A stretch of 64,000 nucleotides of DNA from Streptomyces sp. NBC_00490 (GTDB taxonomy: Bacteria > Actinomycetota > Actinomycetes > Streptomycetales > Streptomycetaceae): positions 5,332,001-5,396,000 of the forward strand of contig NZ_CP107869.1 of assembly GCF_036013645.1 (NCBI RefSeq), in the 5' to 3' direction. Every line of letters begins with the position of its first letter. Within the stretch, counting starts at the first letter, position 1. Below the pieces are notes generated by a model. The model was not told the origin of the DNA and searched no databases. It worked only from the letters and a program-made list of their open reading frames with translations. Of the stretch, positions 27,494 through 36,453 are shown piece by piece. The translations under genes and the position numbers were made by a program.

Positions 27494-28177
27494 GTGCGTG
27501 TTGTCGTCAGGACCGTCAGCGAACTCTGCATCACCGTCGGCACCGTCATCGTGCTCTTCGTCGTCTACGTGCTGTTCTGGACCGGCGTGAAGGCCGACGA
27601 CGTCATGGGCGAGCAGATCGACCAGTTGCAGGACCAGTGGTCGAGGGGGAGCGTGCGGCAGCCGACGGGGGGCGCCTCGTCCGGAACGCCGGAGCCGACG
27701 GCGTACAAGAGCGGCAAGCCCTTCGCGATCATGTACATCCCCCGGCTTGGTTTCACGTGGAACAAGCCCGTGCTGGAGGGGACGGCCGTCGGCACCCTGA
27801 AGAAGGGGCTCGGGCACTACGCGCGGACCGCGCGGCTCGGGGAGAAGGGCAACTTCTCGGTGGCCGGTCACCGGCGTACGTACGGCGACCCCTTCAAGGA
27901 CTTTCCCAAGCTGCGGCGCGGGGACGCGGTGGTGCTGACGGACGGGACCACCTGGTTCACGTATCGGATCGACAAAGGCCCCTACAAAACCGTGCCCACG
28001 GACGTTGAGGTGATCGATCCTGTGCCACGTAAGTCGGGGTATACGCGCTCGGGCCGCTATCTCACCCTGACCACGTGCGATCCGGAGTGGGGGCACAGTC
28101 ACCGGCTGATCGTGTGGGCGCATCTGGACTCCACACAGCCTGTGGAGAAAGGGAAGCCGACGGCCCTGCGCCGTTAG
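27494..28177 (+). CDS. class E sortase 1
   Basis: A 227-residue membrane transpeptidase from GTG 27494. An N-terminal helix (ELCITVGTVIVLFVVYVLFW) precedes the sortase fold, with the catalytic histidine in VAGHRRT, the cysteine in YLTLTTCDPE and the arginine in SHRLIVWAH. Class E sortases attach LAxTG-type proteins to peptidoglycan, including chaplins in Streptomyces. Two further class E sortase genes follow in the same transcript, so substrate division among them is unclear. A parS-like sequence lies within the coding region (27750-27763). Confidence 0.9.
   Translation: MRVVVRTVSELCITVGTVIVLFVVYVLFWTGVKADDVMGEQIDQLQDQWSRGSVRQPTGGASSGTPEPTAYKSGKPFAIMYIPRLGFTWNKPVLEGTAVGTLKKGLGHYARTARLGEKGNFSVAGHRRTYGDPFKDFPKLRRGDAVVLTDGTTWFTYRIDKGPYKTVPTDVEVIDPVPRKSGYTRSGRYLTLTTCDPEWGHSHRLIVWAHLDSTQPVEKGKPTALRR
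27750..27763. promoter_or_regulatory. parS-like site inside sortase gene
   Basis: GTTTCACGTGGAAC, one base from the parS core and the reverse complement of the variant at 23310-23323. Confidence 0.65.
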
Positions 28178-28229
28178 TCTGGTGCGGTACGGCGTGAGTC
28201 TGGTGCCGTGGTGCGACGGAAGGGACGGC

Positions 28230-28391
28230 ATGTACGGCTGGATCTGGCGGCATCTGCCAGGGAACGCGTGGGTGAGGGCTTTCATCTCACTCGTGCTGGT
28301 GCTTGCTGTGGTCTACGTCCTTTTCCAGTATGTCTTCCCGTGGGCCGAACCGCTGCTGCCCTTCAACGATGTGACGGTGGACAACCAGTGA
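28230..28391 (+). CDS. small membrane protein
   Basis: A 53-residue protein with one helix (VRAFISLVLVLAVVYVLFQYVF) and a short outside tail (NDVTVDNQ), from the ATG at 28230, with GGAAGGGA upstream. Its stop overlaps the start of the amidotransferase gene (GTGA), so they are translated together. It is conserved between sortase and pabA genes in Streptomyces; no function is known. Confidence 0.8.
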   Translation: MYGWIWRHLPGNAWVRAFISLVLVLAVVYVLFQYVFPWAEPLLPFNDVTVDNQ

Positions 28392-29026
28392 GTGCGCGGA
28401 TTCTCGTCGTCGACAACTACGACAGCTTCGTCTTCAACCTGGTGCAGTACCTGTACCAGCTGGGCGCCGAGTGCGAGGTGCTGCGCAACGACGAGGTGTC
28501 GACGGCGCACGCCCAGGACGGCTTCGACGGTGTGCTGCTGTCGCCGGGCCCGGGAACGCCGGAGGAGGCGGGCGTCTGCATCGAGATGGTCCGCCACTGC
28601 GCGGCCACCGGGGTGCCCGTCTTCGGTGTGTGCCTGGGGATGCAGTCGATGCAGGTGGCGTACGGCGGTGTCGTGGACCGGGCGCCGGAGCTGCTGCACG
28701 GCAAGACGTCGTTGGTGGAGCACGAGGGCAAGGGTGTCTTCGCGGGTCTGCCGACGCCCTTCACGGCGACCCGCTATCACTCCCTCGCTGCCGAGCCGAA
28801 GACGGTGCCGGCCGAGCTGGAGGTGACCGCGCGGACCCACGACGGGATCATCATGGGGCTGCGCCACCGTGAACTGCGGGTCGAGGGTGTGCAGTTCCAC
28901 CCCGAGTCGGTGCTGACGGAACACGGGCACCGGATGCTGGCCAACTGGCTGGTGGAGTGCGGCGACCAGGGTGCGGTGGCGCGAAGCGCGGGGCTGGCCC
29001 CGGTGGTGGGCAGGGCCTCGGCGTGA
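28388..29026 (+). CDS. pabA: glutamine amidotransferase (PabA/TrpG type)
   Basis: A 212-residue class I amidotransferase supplying ammonia to aminodeoxychorismate or anthranilate synthase. The start is GTG 28388. It has the oxyanion/nucleophile motif VCLGMQSM (Cys at about residue 79) and the His/Glu pair in QFHPESVLTEHGH. The partner synthase subunit is not in the window, so the folate (PabA) versus tryptophan (TrpG) role rests on the usual annotation of the homologue at this locus. The next sortase starts in its stop codon. Confidence 0.88.
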   Translation: MSARILVVDNYDSFVFNLVQYLYQLGAECEVLRNDEVSTAHAQDGFDGVLLSPGPGTPEEAGVCIEMVRHCAATGVPVFGVCLGMQSMQVAYGGVVDRAPELLHGKTSLVEHEGKGVFAGLPTPFTATRYHSLAAEPKTVPAELEVTARTHDGIIMGLRHRELRVEGVQFHPESVLTEHGHRMLANWLVECGDQGAVARSAGLAPVVGRASA

Positions 29027-30126
29027 CCGCACTGCGCCCCGAGCGCGAGTCCGGGACCTCGTACGGGAAGCAGTCGTACGAGGATGCCGGTGCGCTTGGG
29101 GACTGGTACGGCAGCGCGTCGTACGGCACGGGCGGCGGGGCGGGTGTGGATGAGCCCTGGGTGCCGCCTGCCGACGACGAGACGGTGGCGCTGCGGATAC
29201 CGGAGCCGCCGCCGACGCGAATAGACGGGTCCGTACCGGCGTCTGGACCGGTGTCTGACGCCTCGTCCGCCACAGGAGCCCCTGGATCCCCTGCGGGGGG
29301 CCGTGCGGCCCGGAGAAAGGCCGCCAAGCGCCGTGGTGGGCGTCATGGGGGTGGAGCGAGGCCTTCCGTGGAGTCGGCGGAGGCGTCGGACGACGGGAAG
29401 TCGTCGGCTCCGCTCTCCCGTGTCGAGGCCCGGCGGCAGGCGCGGGCGAGCAAGCCCGGTCCGGCGGTGCTGGCGAGCCGGGCGGTCGGTGAGGTGTTCA
29501 TCACGACCGGCGTCCTGATGCTCCTGTTCGTCACCTACCAGTTGTGGTGGACGAACGTGCGGGCGCACGCGCAGGCCGGCAGGGAGGCGAGCTCGCTTCA
29601 GAACGAGTGGGCGAGCGGGAAGCGGGCGCCGGGCGAGTTCGAGCCGGGACAGGGGTTCGCGCTGCTGCACATTCCCAAGCTGGACGTGGTCGTGCCGATA
29701 GCGGAGGGCGTCAGCAACAAGAAGGTGCTCGACCGCGGCATGGTCGGGCACTACTCCGAGGGTGCGCTGAAGACGGCGATGCCGAGCGCGAAGTCCGGGA
29801 ACTTCGGGCTCGCGGGACACCGGAACACCCATGGCGAGCCGTTCCGGTACATCAACAAGCTCAGCGCGGGCGACGAGATCGTCGTGGAGACGCAGGACGA
29901 CTACTTCGTCTACAAGATGACGTCGTCGCTGCCGGTGACGGCGCCGAGCAACACCAGTGTGCTCAATCCGGTTCCTCCGCAGTCGGGTTTCACCGAGCCG
30001 GGCCGCTACATCACCCTGACGACCTGCACGCCGGAGTTCACCAGCAAGTACCGGTTGATCGTCTGGGGCAAGATGGTCGAGGAACGGCCGCGCAGCAAGG
30101 GCAAGCCGGATGCGCTCGTCCAGTAA
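29023..30126 (+). CDS. class E sortase 2, with long N-terminal tail
   Basis: A 367-residue protein from GTG 29023, overlapping the pabA stop. The first 155 residues are a long disordered cytoplasmic tail rich in Ser/Gly/Pro, with basic RAARRKAAKRRGGRHGG. After the membrane helix (EVFITTGVLMLLFVTYQLWW) the sortase domain has His in LAGHRNTHGEPF, Cys in ITLTTCTPEFTSKYR and the following Arg. It differs from its two neighbours mainly by the cytoplasmic extension. Confidence 0.9.
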   Translation: MTALRPERESGTSYGKQSYEDAGALGDWYGSASYGTGGGAGVDEPWVPPADDETVALRIPEPPPTRIDGSVPASGPVSDASSATGAPGSPAGGRAARRKAAKRRGGRHGGGARPSVESAEASDDGKSSAPLSRVEARRQARASKPGPAVLASRAVGEVFITTGVLMLLFVTYQLWWTNVRAHAQAGREASSLQNEWASGKRAPGEFEPGQGFALLHIPKLDVVVPIAEGVSNKKVLDRGMVGHYSEGALKTAMPSAKSGNFGLAGHRNTHGEPFRYINKLSAGDEIVVETQDDYFVYKMTSSLPVTAPSNTSVLNPVPPQSGFTEPGRYITLTTCTPEFTSKYRLIVWGKMVEERPRSKGKPDALVQ

Positions 30127-30139
30127 GGGCAGATGAACA

Positions 30140-30874
30140 GTGGCAGCGACCGCGGAGCAGCAAGAGGTCACCGACACCACCCACGCCCCGCGCCGCCGCG
30201 GCATGGGCCCGATCGCCACGGCGGTCAGTGTCTTCGGTGAACTCCTTATCACGGCGGGTCTGATCCTCGGCCTGTTCGTCGTCTACTCGCTGTGGTGGAC
30301 GAACGTCATCGCCGACCGCGCGGCGGGCAAACAGGCCGACAAGGTCCGCGACAACTGGGCCCAGGACAGGGGGCCGGGCGCGCTGAACACGAGGAACGGC
30401 ATCGGCTTCCTGCATGTCCCCGCGATGGGCGGCGGCGAGGTCCTGGTGGAGAAGGGCACGTCGTCGAAGCAGCTCAACGACGGTGTCGCCGGCTACTACA
30501 CCGACCCGGTCAAGGCGACGCTGCCGATGTCCGGCAAGGACGGCAACTTCTCCCTCGCGGCCCACCGCGACGGCCACGGCGCCAAGTTCCACAACATCGA
30601 CAAGATCGACAAGGGCGACGCGATCGTCTTCGAGACGAAGGACAAATGGTACGTCTACAAGACGTACGCGATCCTTCCGGAGACCTCGAAGTACAACGTC
30701 AAGGTGCTCGGCGCGATCCCCAAGGAGTCGGGGAAGAAGAAGGCCGGCAAGTACATCACCCTGACGACCTGCACGCCGGTGTACACGTCCCGGTATCGGT
30801 ATGTGGTGTGGGGGGAGCTGGTGCGCGTGGAGAAGGTGGACAGCGAGCGGACACCGCCGAAGGAACTGCGCTGA
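30140..30874 (+). CDS. class E sortase 3
   Basis: A 244-residue sortase from GTG 30140, 13 bases after sortase 2. A membrane helix (ELLITAGLILGLFVVYSLWW) is followed by the catalytic His in SLAAHRDGHGAKF and the Cys in ITLTTCTPVYTSRYR with Arg. Its core is close to sortase 2 (shared LWWTNV and YITLTTCTP), pointing to a tandem duplication. These two genes correspond in position to the SrtE pair studied in S. coelicolor, but I cannot assign SrtE1 or SrtE2 individually. Confidence 0.9.
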   Translation: MAATAEQQEVTDTTHAPRRRGMGPIATAVSVFGELLITAGLILGLFVVYSLWWTNVIADRAAGKQADKVRDNWAQDRGPGALNTRNGIGFLHVPAMGGGEVLVEKGTSSKQLNDGVAGYYTDPVKATLPMSGKDGNFSLAAHRDGHGAKFHNIDKIDKGDAIVFETKDKWYVYKTYAILPETSKYNVKVLGAIPKESGKKKAGKYITLTTCTPVYTSRYRYVVWGELVRVEKVDSERTPPKELR

Positions 30875-30914
30875 CCTGCGTCCTCAAAGGACGTCGTAAA
30901 AGGCTTAGCTGCCC

Positions 30915-31189
30915 TTACGAGCAATGGAACGCGCCGGAATTGTACTGCGCAAAACTTCCGTACACTCTGGGGCTCAGAAGCGTACATACGCTGGCCGGTG
31001 AGGTTTGCGTACACTTTTCGATGCTGACGCTCGTGTACGTGGAGGTGCCGTACCCGCCCGTCGATGAGTCGTAGTAGAGGTACGCCGTGCCGAACGTGGT
31101 CCCGCCGCTCGTTTTGACGGCGTAGGCGCCGATCTGCGACCCGCTGCACCCGTAGTCGGCAGCGCTGGCCGCTCCCTTTATGAGGGTCC
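30915..31189 (-). pseudogene. remnant of a small secreted protein gene
   Basis: An open frame without a start codon or signal peptide. It contains AASAADYGCSGSQIGAYAVKT, GTAYLYYDSSTGG and YGTSTYTSVSIEKCTQ, the look of small Cys-containing secreted Streptomyces proteins (spore-associated-protein-like). A TAG lies immediately upstream in frame, and the middle part seems shortened. It is probably a 5'-truncated relic. Confidence 0.5.
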
Positions 31190-31298
31190 CCTATTGATGC
31201 GCGTGGAGCATGCCACTCCCGTTGATCACGGGATAGCTTTTTCCGATTCCTGGAATTCCGGTTCTATTTCGCTATTCGTGGAATTGTGTGAGCAAAAA

Positions 31299-31328
31299 GG
31301 ACGCGCCCCGTATGTTCGAGGCGCGTCC
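31299..31328. terminator. bidirectional terminator after pknB
   Basis: GGACGCGCC and GGCGCGTCC form a 9-bp stem flanked by AAAAA on the left and TTTTT on the right. It suits the leftward pknB operon and rightward transcription from the sortases. Confidence 0.85.
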
Positions 31329-31359
31329 ATTTTTGTATTGATGCTGGTGGCGCGTTCTG

Positions 31360-33342
31360 CTAACCGGTAGTGCCGCCGAAGAAGCCGCCGCCGTTGTTGC
31401 CGCCGTTGTTGTTCTGTTGGGCAATGGCGGTCAGATTGACCGTGGTGCCCTTGGGGACCGTGGTGCCGGGCTGCTGGTCCTGGGCGAGGACGATGGCGTT
31501 GTCGTCCTGGGCGCCCGTGACGTTGACCGACAGACCGAGGTCCTGGAGGGCCTTCCGAGCGTCCTTCAGCGTCTGCTGCGTCACCGACGGCACCTGGACC
31601 TGCTCCTCGGCCTTCTTCTTGCCCAGGTGGATCTTCACCGTCGAGTCCTTGTCGACCGAGGCGCCGATCTGCGGGTCGGTGCTGATGACCTTGTCGACCA
31701 GGTTGTCGTCCTCGGTCTCCGTGTCGGTGACGCAGTTGCCGGTGAGGTTGTTCTGCGTCATCAACGCCTTGGCCTCGTCACACGTCTTGCCCGTGACGTC
31801 CGGGACCGTGGACTTCGCGATTGCCTTGGCCACGGTGAGGGTGATCGTCGTGCCCTTTTCCTTCTCTGTGCCGCCCTCGGGGTCCTGGCCGGTGACGACG
31901 CCCGGGGTCCGGTCGGATTCCTCAGTCTTCTGCTCAACCCTGAAGCCCTTGTCCTCGAGATCGGACTTGGCCTGCTCGAACTGGATGCCCTCGACATCGG
32001 GCACGGTGACCTTCGGGGCGCCCGTCGAGACCACCAGGTTGACGGTGGACTGCTTCTCGACCTCAATGCCTGGCTTGGGGTCCTGCGTGCAGACGTTGCC
32101 CTTGGGCTGGTTCTCGCACTCCTTCTTGGTGACCGACACCTTCAGATCGCTGTTGGTCGCCATCTTCTCGGCGTTTTCCTGCTTCTCGCCGATGAAGGTC
32201 GGCACCTGCACCTTGTCGTCCGCGCTGTTGTTCCCGCTGAACGCCCACTTCCCGATCAGGATCGCGCCGATCAGGACCAGCACCGCCGCGACGACCAGCA
32301 GGATCGTCGAGGTGTTGTTCTTCTTCTGCTGGCGGCGGCGGTCGGGGCGGTCGTCGTAGCCGCCGTAGCCCGGGTCGTCCGGGTTCATGGGCGGGAGCAT
32401 CGACGTGGCGCCGGCGTCCGTGGAGCGCAGGGCGGTGGTCGGCTGGTCGTCCGGGTAGGCGCCGTAGCCGACCGAACCCATCGCCGCGGTGGCCGCCACC
32501 GGCTGGCCGTCCAGGCACGCCTCGATGTCGATGCGCATCTCGTCGGCGGACTGGTAGCGGTAGTTCGGGTCCTTGACCAGGGCCTTGAGGACGATCGCGT
32601 CCATCTCGGGCGTGAGCTCGGGGTCGAAGACCGACGGGGGCTGCGGCTCCTCGCGGACGTGCTGGTAGGCCACGGCCACGGGGGAGTCGCCCACGAACGG
32701 CGGGCGTACCGTCAGGAGCTCGTAGAGGAGACAGCCCGTCGAGTAGAGGTCGGAACGCTGGTCGACCTGCTCGCCCTTCGCCTGCTCCGGCGAGAGGTAC
32801 TGGGCCGTGCCGATGACCGCCGAGGTCTGGGTCATCGTCATGCCGGAGTCGCCCATGGCGCGGGCGATGCCGAAGTCCATGACCTTGACCTGGCCGTTGC
32901 GCGTGAGCATGACGTTGGCCGGCTTGATGTCACGGTGGACGATGCCGGCCCGGTGCGAGTACTCCAGGGCCTGGAGGATGCCGATCGTCATCTCCAGCGT
33001 GCGCTCCGGCAGCAGCCGGCGGCCGGAGTGCAGCAGCTCACGGAGCGTGGAGCCGTCGACGTACTCCATCACGATGTACGGGATCGAGACCCCGTCGATG
33101 TAGTCCTCACCCGTGTCGTAGACCGCGACGATCGCGGGATGGTTGAGCGAGGCGGCCGACTGGGCCTCCCGGCGGAACCGGGCCTGGAAGGACGGGTCGC
33201 GTGCGAGGTCCGCGCGCAGCGTCTTCACCGCCACGGTGCGGCCGAGCCGGGTGTCATGCGCGAGGTAGACCTCCGCCATGCCACCACGGCCGAGCACCTG
33301 GCCCAGCTCGTACCGGCCGCCGAGGCGACGCGGCTCTTCCAT
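31360..33342 (-). CDS. pknB: PASTA-domain Ser/Thr protein kinase PknB
   Basis: Senses peptidoglycan fragments and phosphorylates growth and division proteins. It has 660 residues. The kinase domain (residues 10-275) shows GRGGMAEVYLAHD, VAVKTLR, HRDIKPANVMLT, MDFGIARA and GTAQYLSPEQAKGE. After a juxtamembrane linker and a helix (TILLVVAAVLVLIGAILIGKWAF) come four extracellular PASTA repeats (beginning VQVPTFIGE, VTVPDVEG, STVPDVTG, VQVPSVTQ). The C-terminus is Gly/Asn-rich. It is the last gene of the fhaA-to-pknB operon. Confidence 0.97.
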   Translation of the reverse strand: MEEPRRLGGRYELGQVLGRGGMAEVYLAHDTRLGRTVAVKTLRADLARDPSFQARFRREAQSAASLNHPAIVAVYDTGEDYIDGVSIPYIVMEYVDGSTLRELLHSGRRLLPERTLEMTIGILQALEYSHRAGIVHRDIKPANVMLTRNGQVKVMDFGIARAMGDSGMTMTQTSAVIGTAQYLSPEQAKGEQVDQRSDLYSTGCLLYELLTVRPPFVGDSPVAVAYQHVREEPQPPSVFDPELTPEMDAIVLKALVKDPNYRYQSADEMRIDIEACLDGQPVAATAAMGSVGYGAYPDDQPTTALRSTDAGATSMLPPMNPDDPGYGGYDDRPDRRRQQKKNNTSTILLVVAAVLVLIGAILIGKWAFSGNNSADDKVQVPTFIGEKQENAEKMATNSDLKVSVTKKECENQPKGNVCTQDPKPGIEVEKQSTVNLVVSTGAPKVTVPDVEGIQFEQAKSDLEDKGFRVEQKTEESDRTPGVVTGQDPEGGTEKEKGTTITLTVAKAIAKSTVPDVTGKTCDEAKALMTQNNLTGNCVTDTETEDDNLVDKVISTDPQIGASVDKDSTVKIHLGKKKAEEQVQVPSVTQQTLKDARKALQDLGLSVNVTGAQDDNAIVLAQDQQPGTTVPKGTTVNLTAIAQQNNNGGNNGGGFFGGTTG

Positions 33343-33511
33343 AGCTACCTACCAGCCCTCTCCGTCGGTCCCGACCGGCACTGGTGTGCGGTCGGGGGCT
33401 GCCGTCCGGGCCTACCGTACCCGGCTGGCTTTGTGTGACCTGGCCAAGCCCGTCACCCGATACAGGACCGGTATCGCAACGTGCACCGATGTGAAGGGGA
33501 CGTGATCGGGG

Positions 33512-34987
33512 TCACTTGTTGGAGTTGATGACGGCCTCCATCACGCTCTTGGCGATGGGTGCCGCGAGGCCGCTGCCGGAGATGTTCTCGCGGACCGCGT
33601 TCTCGTCCTCGACGACCACGGCCACGGCGACCGGCTTGCTGCCGTCGCCGAGCTTGGCGTACGAGATGAACCAGGCGTAAGGGTTCTTGCTGTTGTTCTC
33701 ACCGTGCTGGGCGGTACCGGTCTTGCCGCCGACCGTGACGTCGCCGCCGATCTGGGCCGTCTTGCCGGTGCCCTTCTCGACGACCGTCTCCATCATCGAC
33801 TGGAGGATCTGCGCGTTCTTCGCCGACAGCGGCTGGCTGTACTCCTCCGGGTCGGTCTTCTCGATGACGTCGACATTGCTGGCCTGGAGTTCGTCGACCA
33901 TGTACGGCTTCATGAGGGTGCCGTCGTTGGCGACCGCGGAGGCGACCATGGCCATCTGCAGCGGGGTCGCGGCGGTGTTGAACTGGCCGATGGAGGACAG
34001 GGCGACCTGCGAGGGCTCCATGTTGTCCGAGAAGACGGAGGCGCTGGAGCGGACCGGCGTGAACTGCTCCTCGGTGAAGCCGAACTTCTTGGCCTCTTCC
34101 AGCATCTTCTCGTTCTTGAGGTCAGCGCCGATCTTGCCGAAGACGGTGTTGCAGGACCACTGCAGAGCGACGCGCAGGGTGGCGTTCTTGCAGGGGATGT
34201 TGCCCTCGTTCTTCAGCTCCGTCGTCGTGCCCGTCATGACCCAGGGCAGCGGAGAGTCCGTCTTTTCGTCGGCGTCGCCGTACAGGCCGTTCTCCAGCGC
34301 GGCGGCCGCGGTGACGACCTTGAAGGTGGAGCCGGGCGGGTAGACCTCGCGCAGGGCCCGGTTGAGCATCGGGTCGGCCGGGTTGTTCTTCTTGTCGAGG
34401 GCCTTCCAGGCCTTCTCGTCCGACTCGCCGCCGCCGGCGATCGTCCCGGGGTCGTACGACGGGTAGGAGGCCATCGCCAGGATCTTGCCGGTGGACGGCT
34501 CGAGAGCGACGACCGCACCCTTGCCGCGCTGCTTGAGGCCGTCGTACGCGGCCTTCTGGGCGGCGGCGTTGAGGGTGGTGACGACGTTGCCGCCTTCCTT
34601 CGGCTTGCCCGTGATCATGTCCAGGGTGTTGCGGAAGAAGAGCCGGTCGTCGTTGCCGGTGAGGATGCCGTCCTCGAGGTTCTCCAGCTGGTTGGCGCCG
34701 TAGGCCTGCGAGACGAAGCCCGTGACGGGCGCCCACATGGCGCCGTCCTTGTAGGTGCGCTTGAACTTGAAGTCGCCGCTGGTGGTCTCGGTGTGGCCGG
34801 TGATGGCCTTGCCGTCGACGATTATGTCGCCGCGCGGGGTGGCGTACCGCTCGATGGCGACCCGGCGGTTGTCGCTGTCGGTCCTCAGCTCGTCGGCCTT
34901 GACGTACTGGAGCCAGTTGTCACGGATGAGCAGGGCCATGACGAGGAGGCCGCAGAAGATCGCGATCCGGCGCAGGGGCTTGTTCAT
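33512..34987 (-). CDS. pbpA: class B penicillin-binding protein (PbpA)
   Basis: A peptidoglycan transpeptidase of 491 residues. One N-terminal helix (IAIFCGLLVMALLIRDNWLQ) is followed by a dimerisation domain and a transpeptidase domain with the nucleophile in PGSTFKVV, WSCNTVFG (SxN-type) and GGKTGTAQ (KTG). The start ATG overlaps the stop of the FtsW/RodA gene, giving a matched polymerase-transpeptidase pair. Phosphorylation by PknB is known for the mycobacterial homologue and inferred here. Confidence 0.95.
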   Translation of the reverse strand: MNKPLRRIAIFCGLLVMALLIRDNWLQYVKADELRTDSDNRRVAIERYATPRGDIIVDGKAITGHTETTSGDFKFKRTYKDGAMWAPVTGFVSQAYGANQLENLEDGILTGNDDRLFFRNTLDMITGKPKEGGNVVTTLNAAAQKAAYDGLKQRGKGAVVALEPSTGKILAMASYPSYDPGTIAGGGESDEKAWKALDKKNNPADPMLNRALREVYPPGSTFKVVTAAAALENGLYGDADEKTDSPLPWVMTGTTTELKNEGNIPCKNATLRVALQWSCNTVFGKIGADLKNEKMLEEAKKFGFTEEQFTPVRSSASVFSDNMEPSQVALSSIGQFNTAATPLQMAMVASAVANDGTLMKPYMVDELQASNVDVIEKTDPEEYSQPLSAKNAQILQSMMETVVEKGTGKTAQIGGDVTVGGKTGTAQHGENNSKNPYAWFISYAKLGDGSKPVAVAVVVEDENAVRENISGSGLAAPIAKSVMEAVINSNK

Positions 34988-36426
34988 GACGGGCGGACCA
35001 CCTGGGTCATCTCGGCGTCGGGGCTGGGGGCGGGCGCGGGCGCCGGACGGCGTGCGGTGTCGCTGATGCGCAGCAGGATGCCGATCAGGGCCCAGTTGGC
35101 GATGACGGACGAACCGCCGTAGGCCACGAACGGGAGCGTCATACCGGTCAGCGGGATGAGGCCCATGACACCGCCGGCCACGACGAAGACCTGGAGGGCG
35201 AAGGCGCCGGACAGGCCGACGGCCAGCAGCTTGCCGAACGGGTCGCGGGCCGCGAGGGCCGTACGCACACCGCGCTCGACGATCAGCCCGTAGAGCAGCA
35301 GGATCGCCATGACGCCTGCCAGGCCCAGTTCCTCGCCGAACGTGGCGAGGATGAAGTCGGAGTTGGCGGCGAAGCCGATGAGGTCGGAGTTGCCCTGCCC
35401 GAGACCGGTGCCGAGGGTGCCGCCGGAGCCGAAGGCCCAGAGGGCCTGCATGGACTGTTCGGTGTGGCCCCCGACGCCCTGACGGGAGAGCGTGTACTCC
35501 TTCATCGGGTCGAGCCAGGCCTGGACGCGCTGCTGGACGTGCGGTTCGAAGCTGGCCACGCCGACCGCGCCGGCCGCGGACATCAGCAGACCGAAGACGA
35601 TCCAGCTGGTCCGCTCGGTGGCGACGTACAGCATGATGATGAACATCCCGAAGAACAGCAGGGATGTACCGAGGTCGGTCTCGAAGACCAGGATGAGGAT
35701 CGAGATCATCCAGACGACGATGATCGGGCCGAGGTCGCGGCCGCGGGGCAGGTACAGGCCCATGAAGCGGCGGCTGGCCAGCGCCAGGGCGTCTCTCTTG
35801 ACCATGAGATAGCCGGCGAAGAACACCGCCAGGGCGATTTTCGCGAACTCACCGGGCTGGACCGTGCCGAGGCCCGGAATCTTGATCCAGATCTTGGCGC
35901 CGTAGATGTTCGCGCCGAGTCCCGGCACGAGCGGCAGGACCAGCAGGAACAGCGCGCCGGCCATGGAGATGTAGGTGTAGCGCTGCAGGACGCGATGGTC
36001 CTTCAGGAAGACGAGCACGGCCACCAACAGGGCGACGCCCAGTGCGGAGTAGAGCAGCTGGCGCGGCGCGGCCTCGACGTAGAGGGGGCTCCGCTGGAGC
36101 CGCTTCGACTGGTCCAGACGCCAGATGACGACCAGACCGAGCCCGTTCAGCAAGGTGGCCAGCGGCAGCATCAGCGGGTCCGCGTACGGCGCGAATTTCC
36201 GTACGACGAGATGACCGACGCCCGCGAGCAGGGCGAGGCCCAGGCCGTAGCCCAGGAGGCCGGTGGGCATCTCGTCGTTGATGGCGAGGCCTACGTTGGC
36301 GTAGGCGAACACCGGGATGACCACGGCGAACACCAGCAGCGCGAGCTCGGTGTTGCGTCGGCTCGGTGTGCCGATCGAGCCGATCGTGGACGTGTGGTGC
36401 GTCGACGTGTTGGAAGTACTGCTCAT
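34984..36426 (-). CDS. rodA: FtsW/RodA/SpoVE family glycosyltransferase
   Basis: A SEDS-family peptidoglycan polymerase of 480 residues with about ten membrane helices. Motifs include GAKIWIKIPGLGTVQPGEFAKIAL, FLKDHRVLQRYTYISMAGALFLL, and the C-terminal PLTGMTLPFVAYGGSSVIANW, where the conserved PFxSYGGSS-type loop lies. It is paired with pbpA by a four-base overlap. FtsW versus RodA cannot be told from sequence alone; in this operon the gene is normally called rodA. Confidence 0.93.
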   Translation of the reverse strand: MSSTSNTSTHHTSTIGSIGTPSRRNTELALLVFAVVIPVFAYANVGLAINDEMPTGLLGYGLGLALLAGVGHLVVRKFAPYADPLMLPLATLLNGLGLVVIWRLDQSKRLQRSPLYVEAAPRQLLYSALGVALLVAVLVFLKDHRVLQRYTYISMAGALFLLVLPLVPGLGANIYGAKIWIKIPGLGTVQPGEFAKIALAVFFAGYLMVKRDALALASRRFMGLYLPRGRDLGPIIVVWMISILILVFETDLGTSLLFFGMFIIMLYVATERTSWIVFGLLMSAAGAVGVASFEPHVQQRVQAWLDPMKEYTLSRQGVGGHTEQSMQALWAFGSGGTLGTGLGQGNSDLIGFAANSDFILATFGEELGLAGVMAILLLYGLIVERGVRTALAARDPFGKLLAVGLSGAFALQVFVVAGGVMGLIPLTGMTLPFVAYGGSSVIANWALIGILLRISDTARRPAPAPAPSPDAEMTQVVRPS

Positions 36427-36453
36427 CGTGTGACAGGGCCTCTCACGGCTTGC

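Noticed and set aside
31417..33438. A 673-codon plus-strand ORF opposite pknB
   Set aside because: It is an antisense shadow of pknB; composition is Val/Leu/Arg/Asp repeats without a domain.
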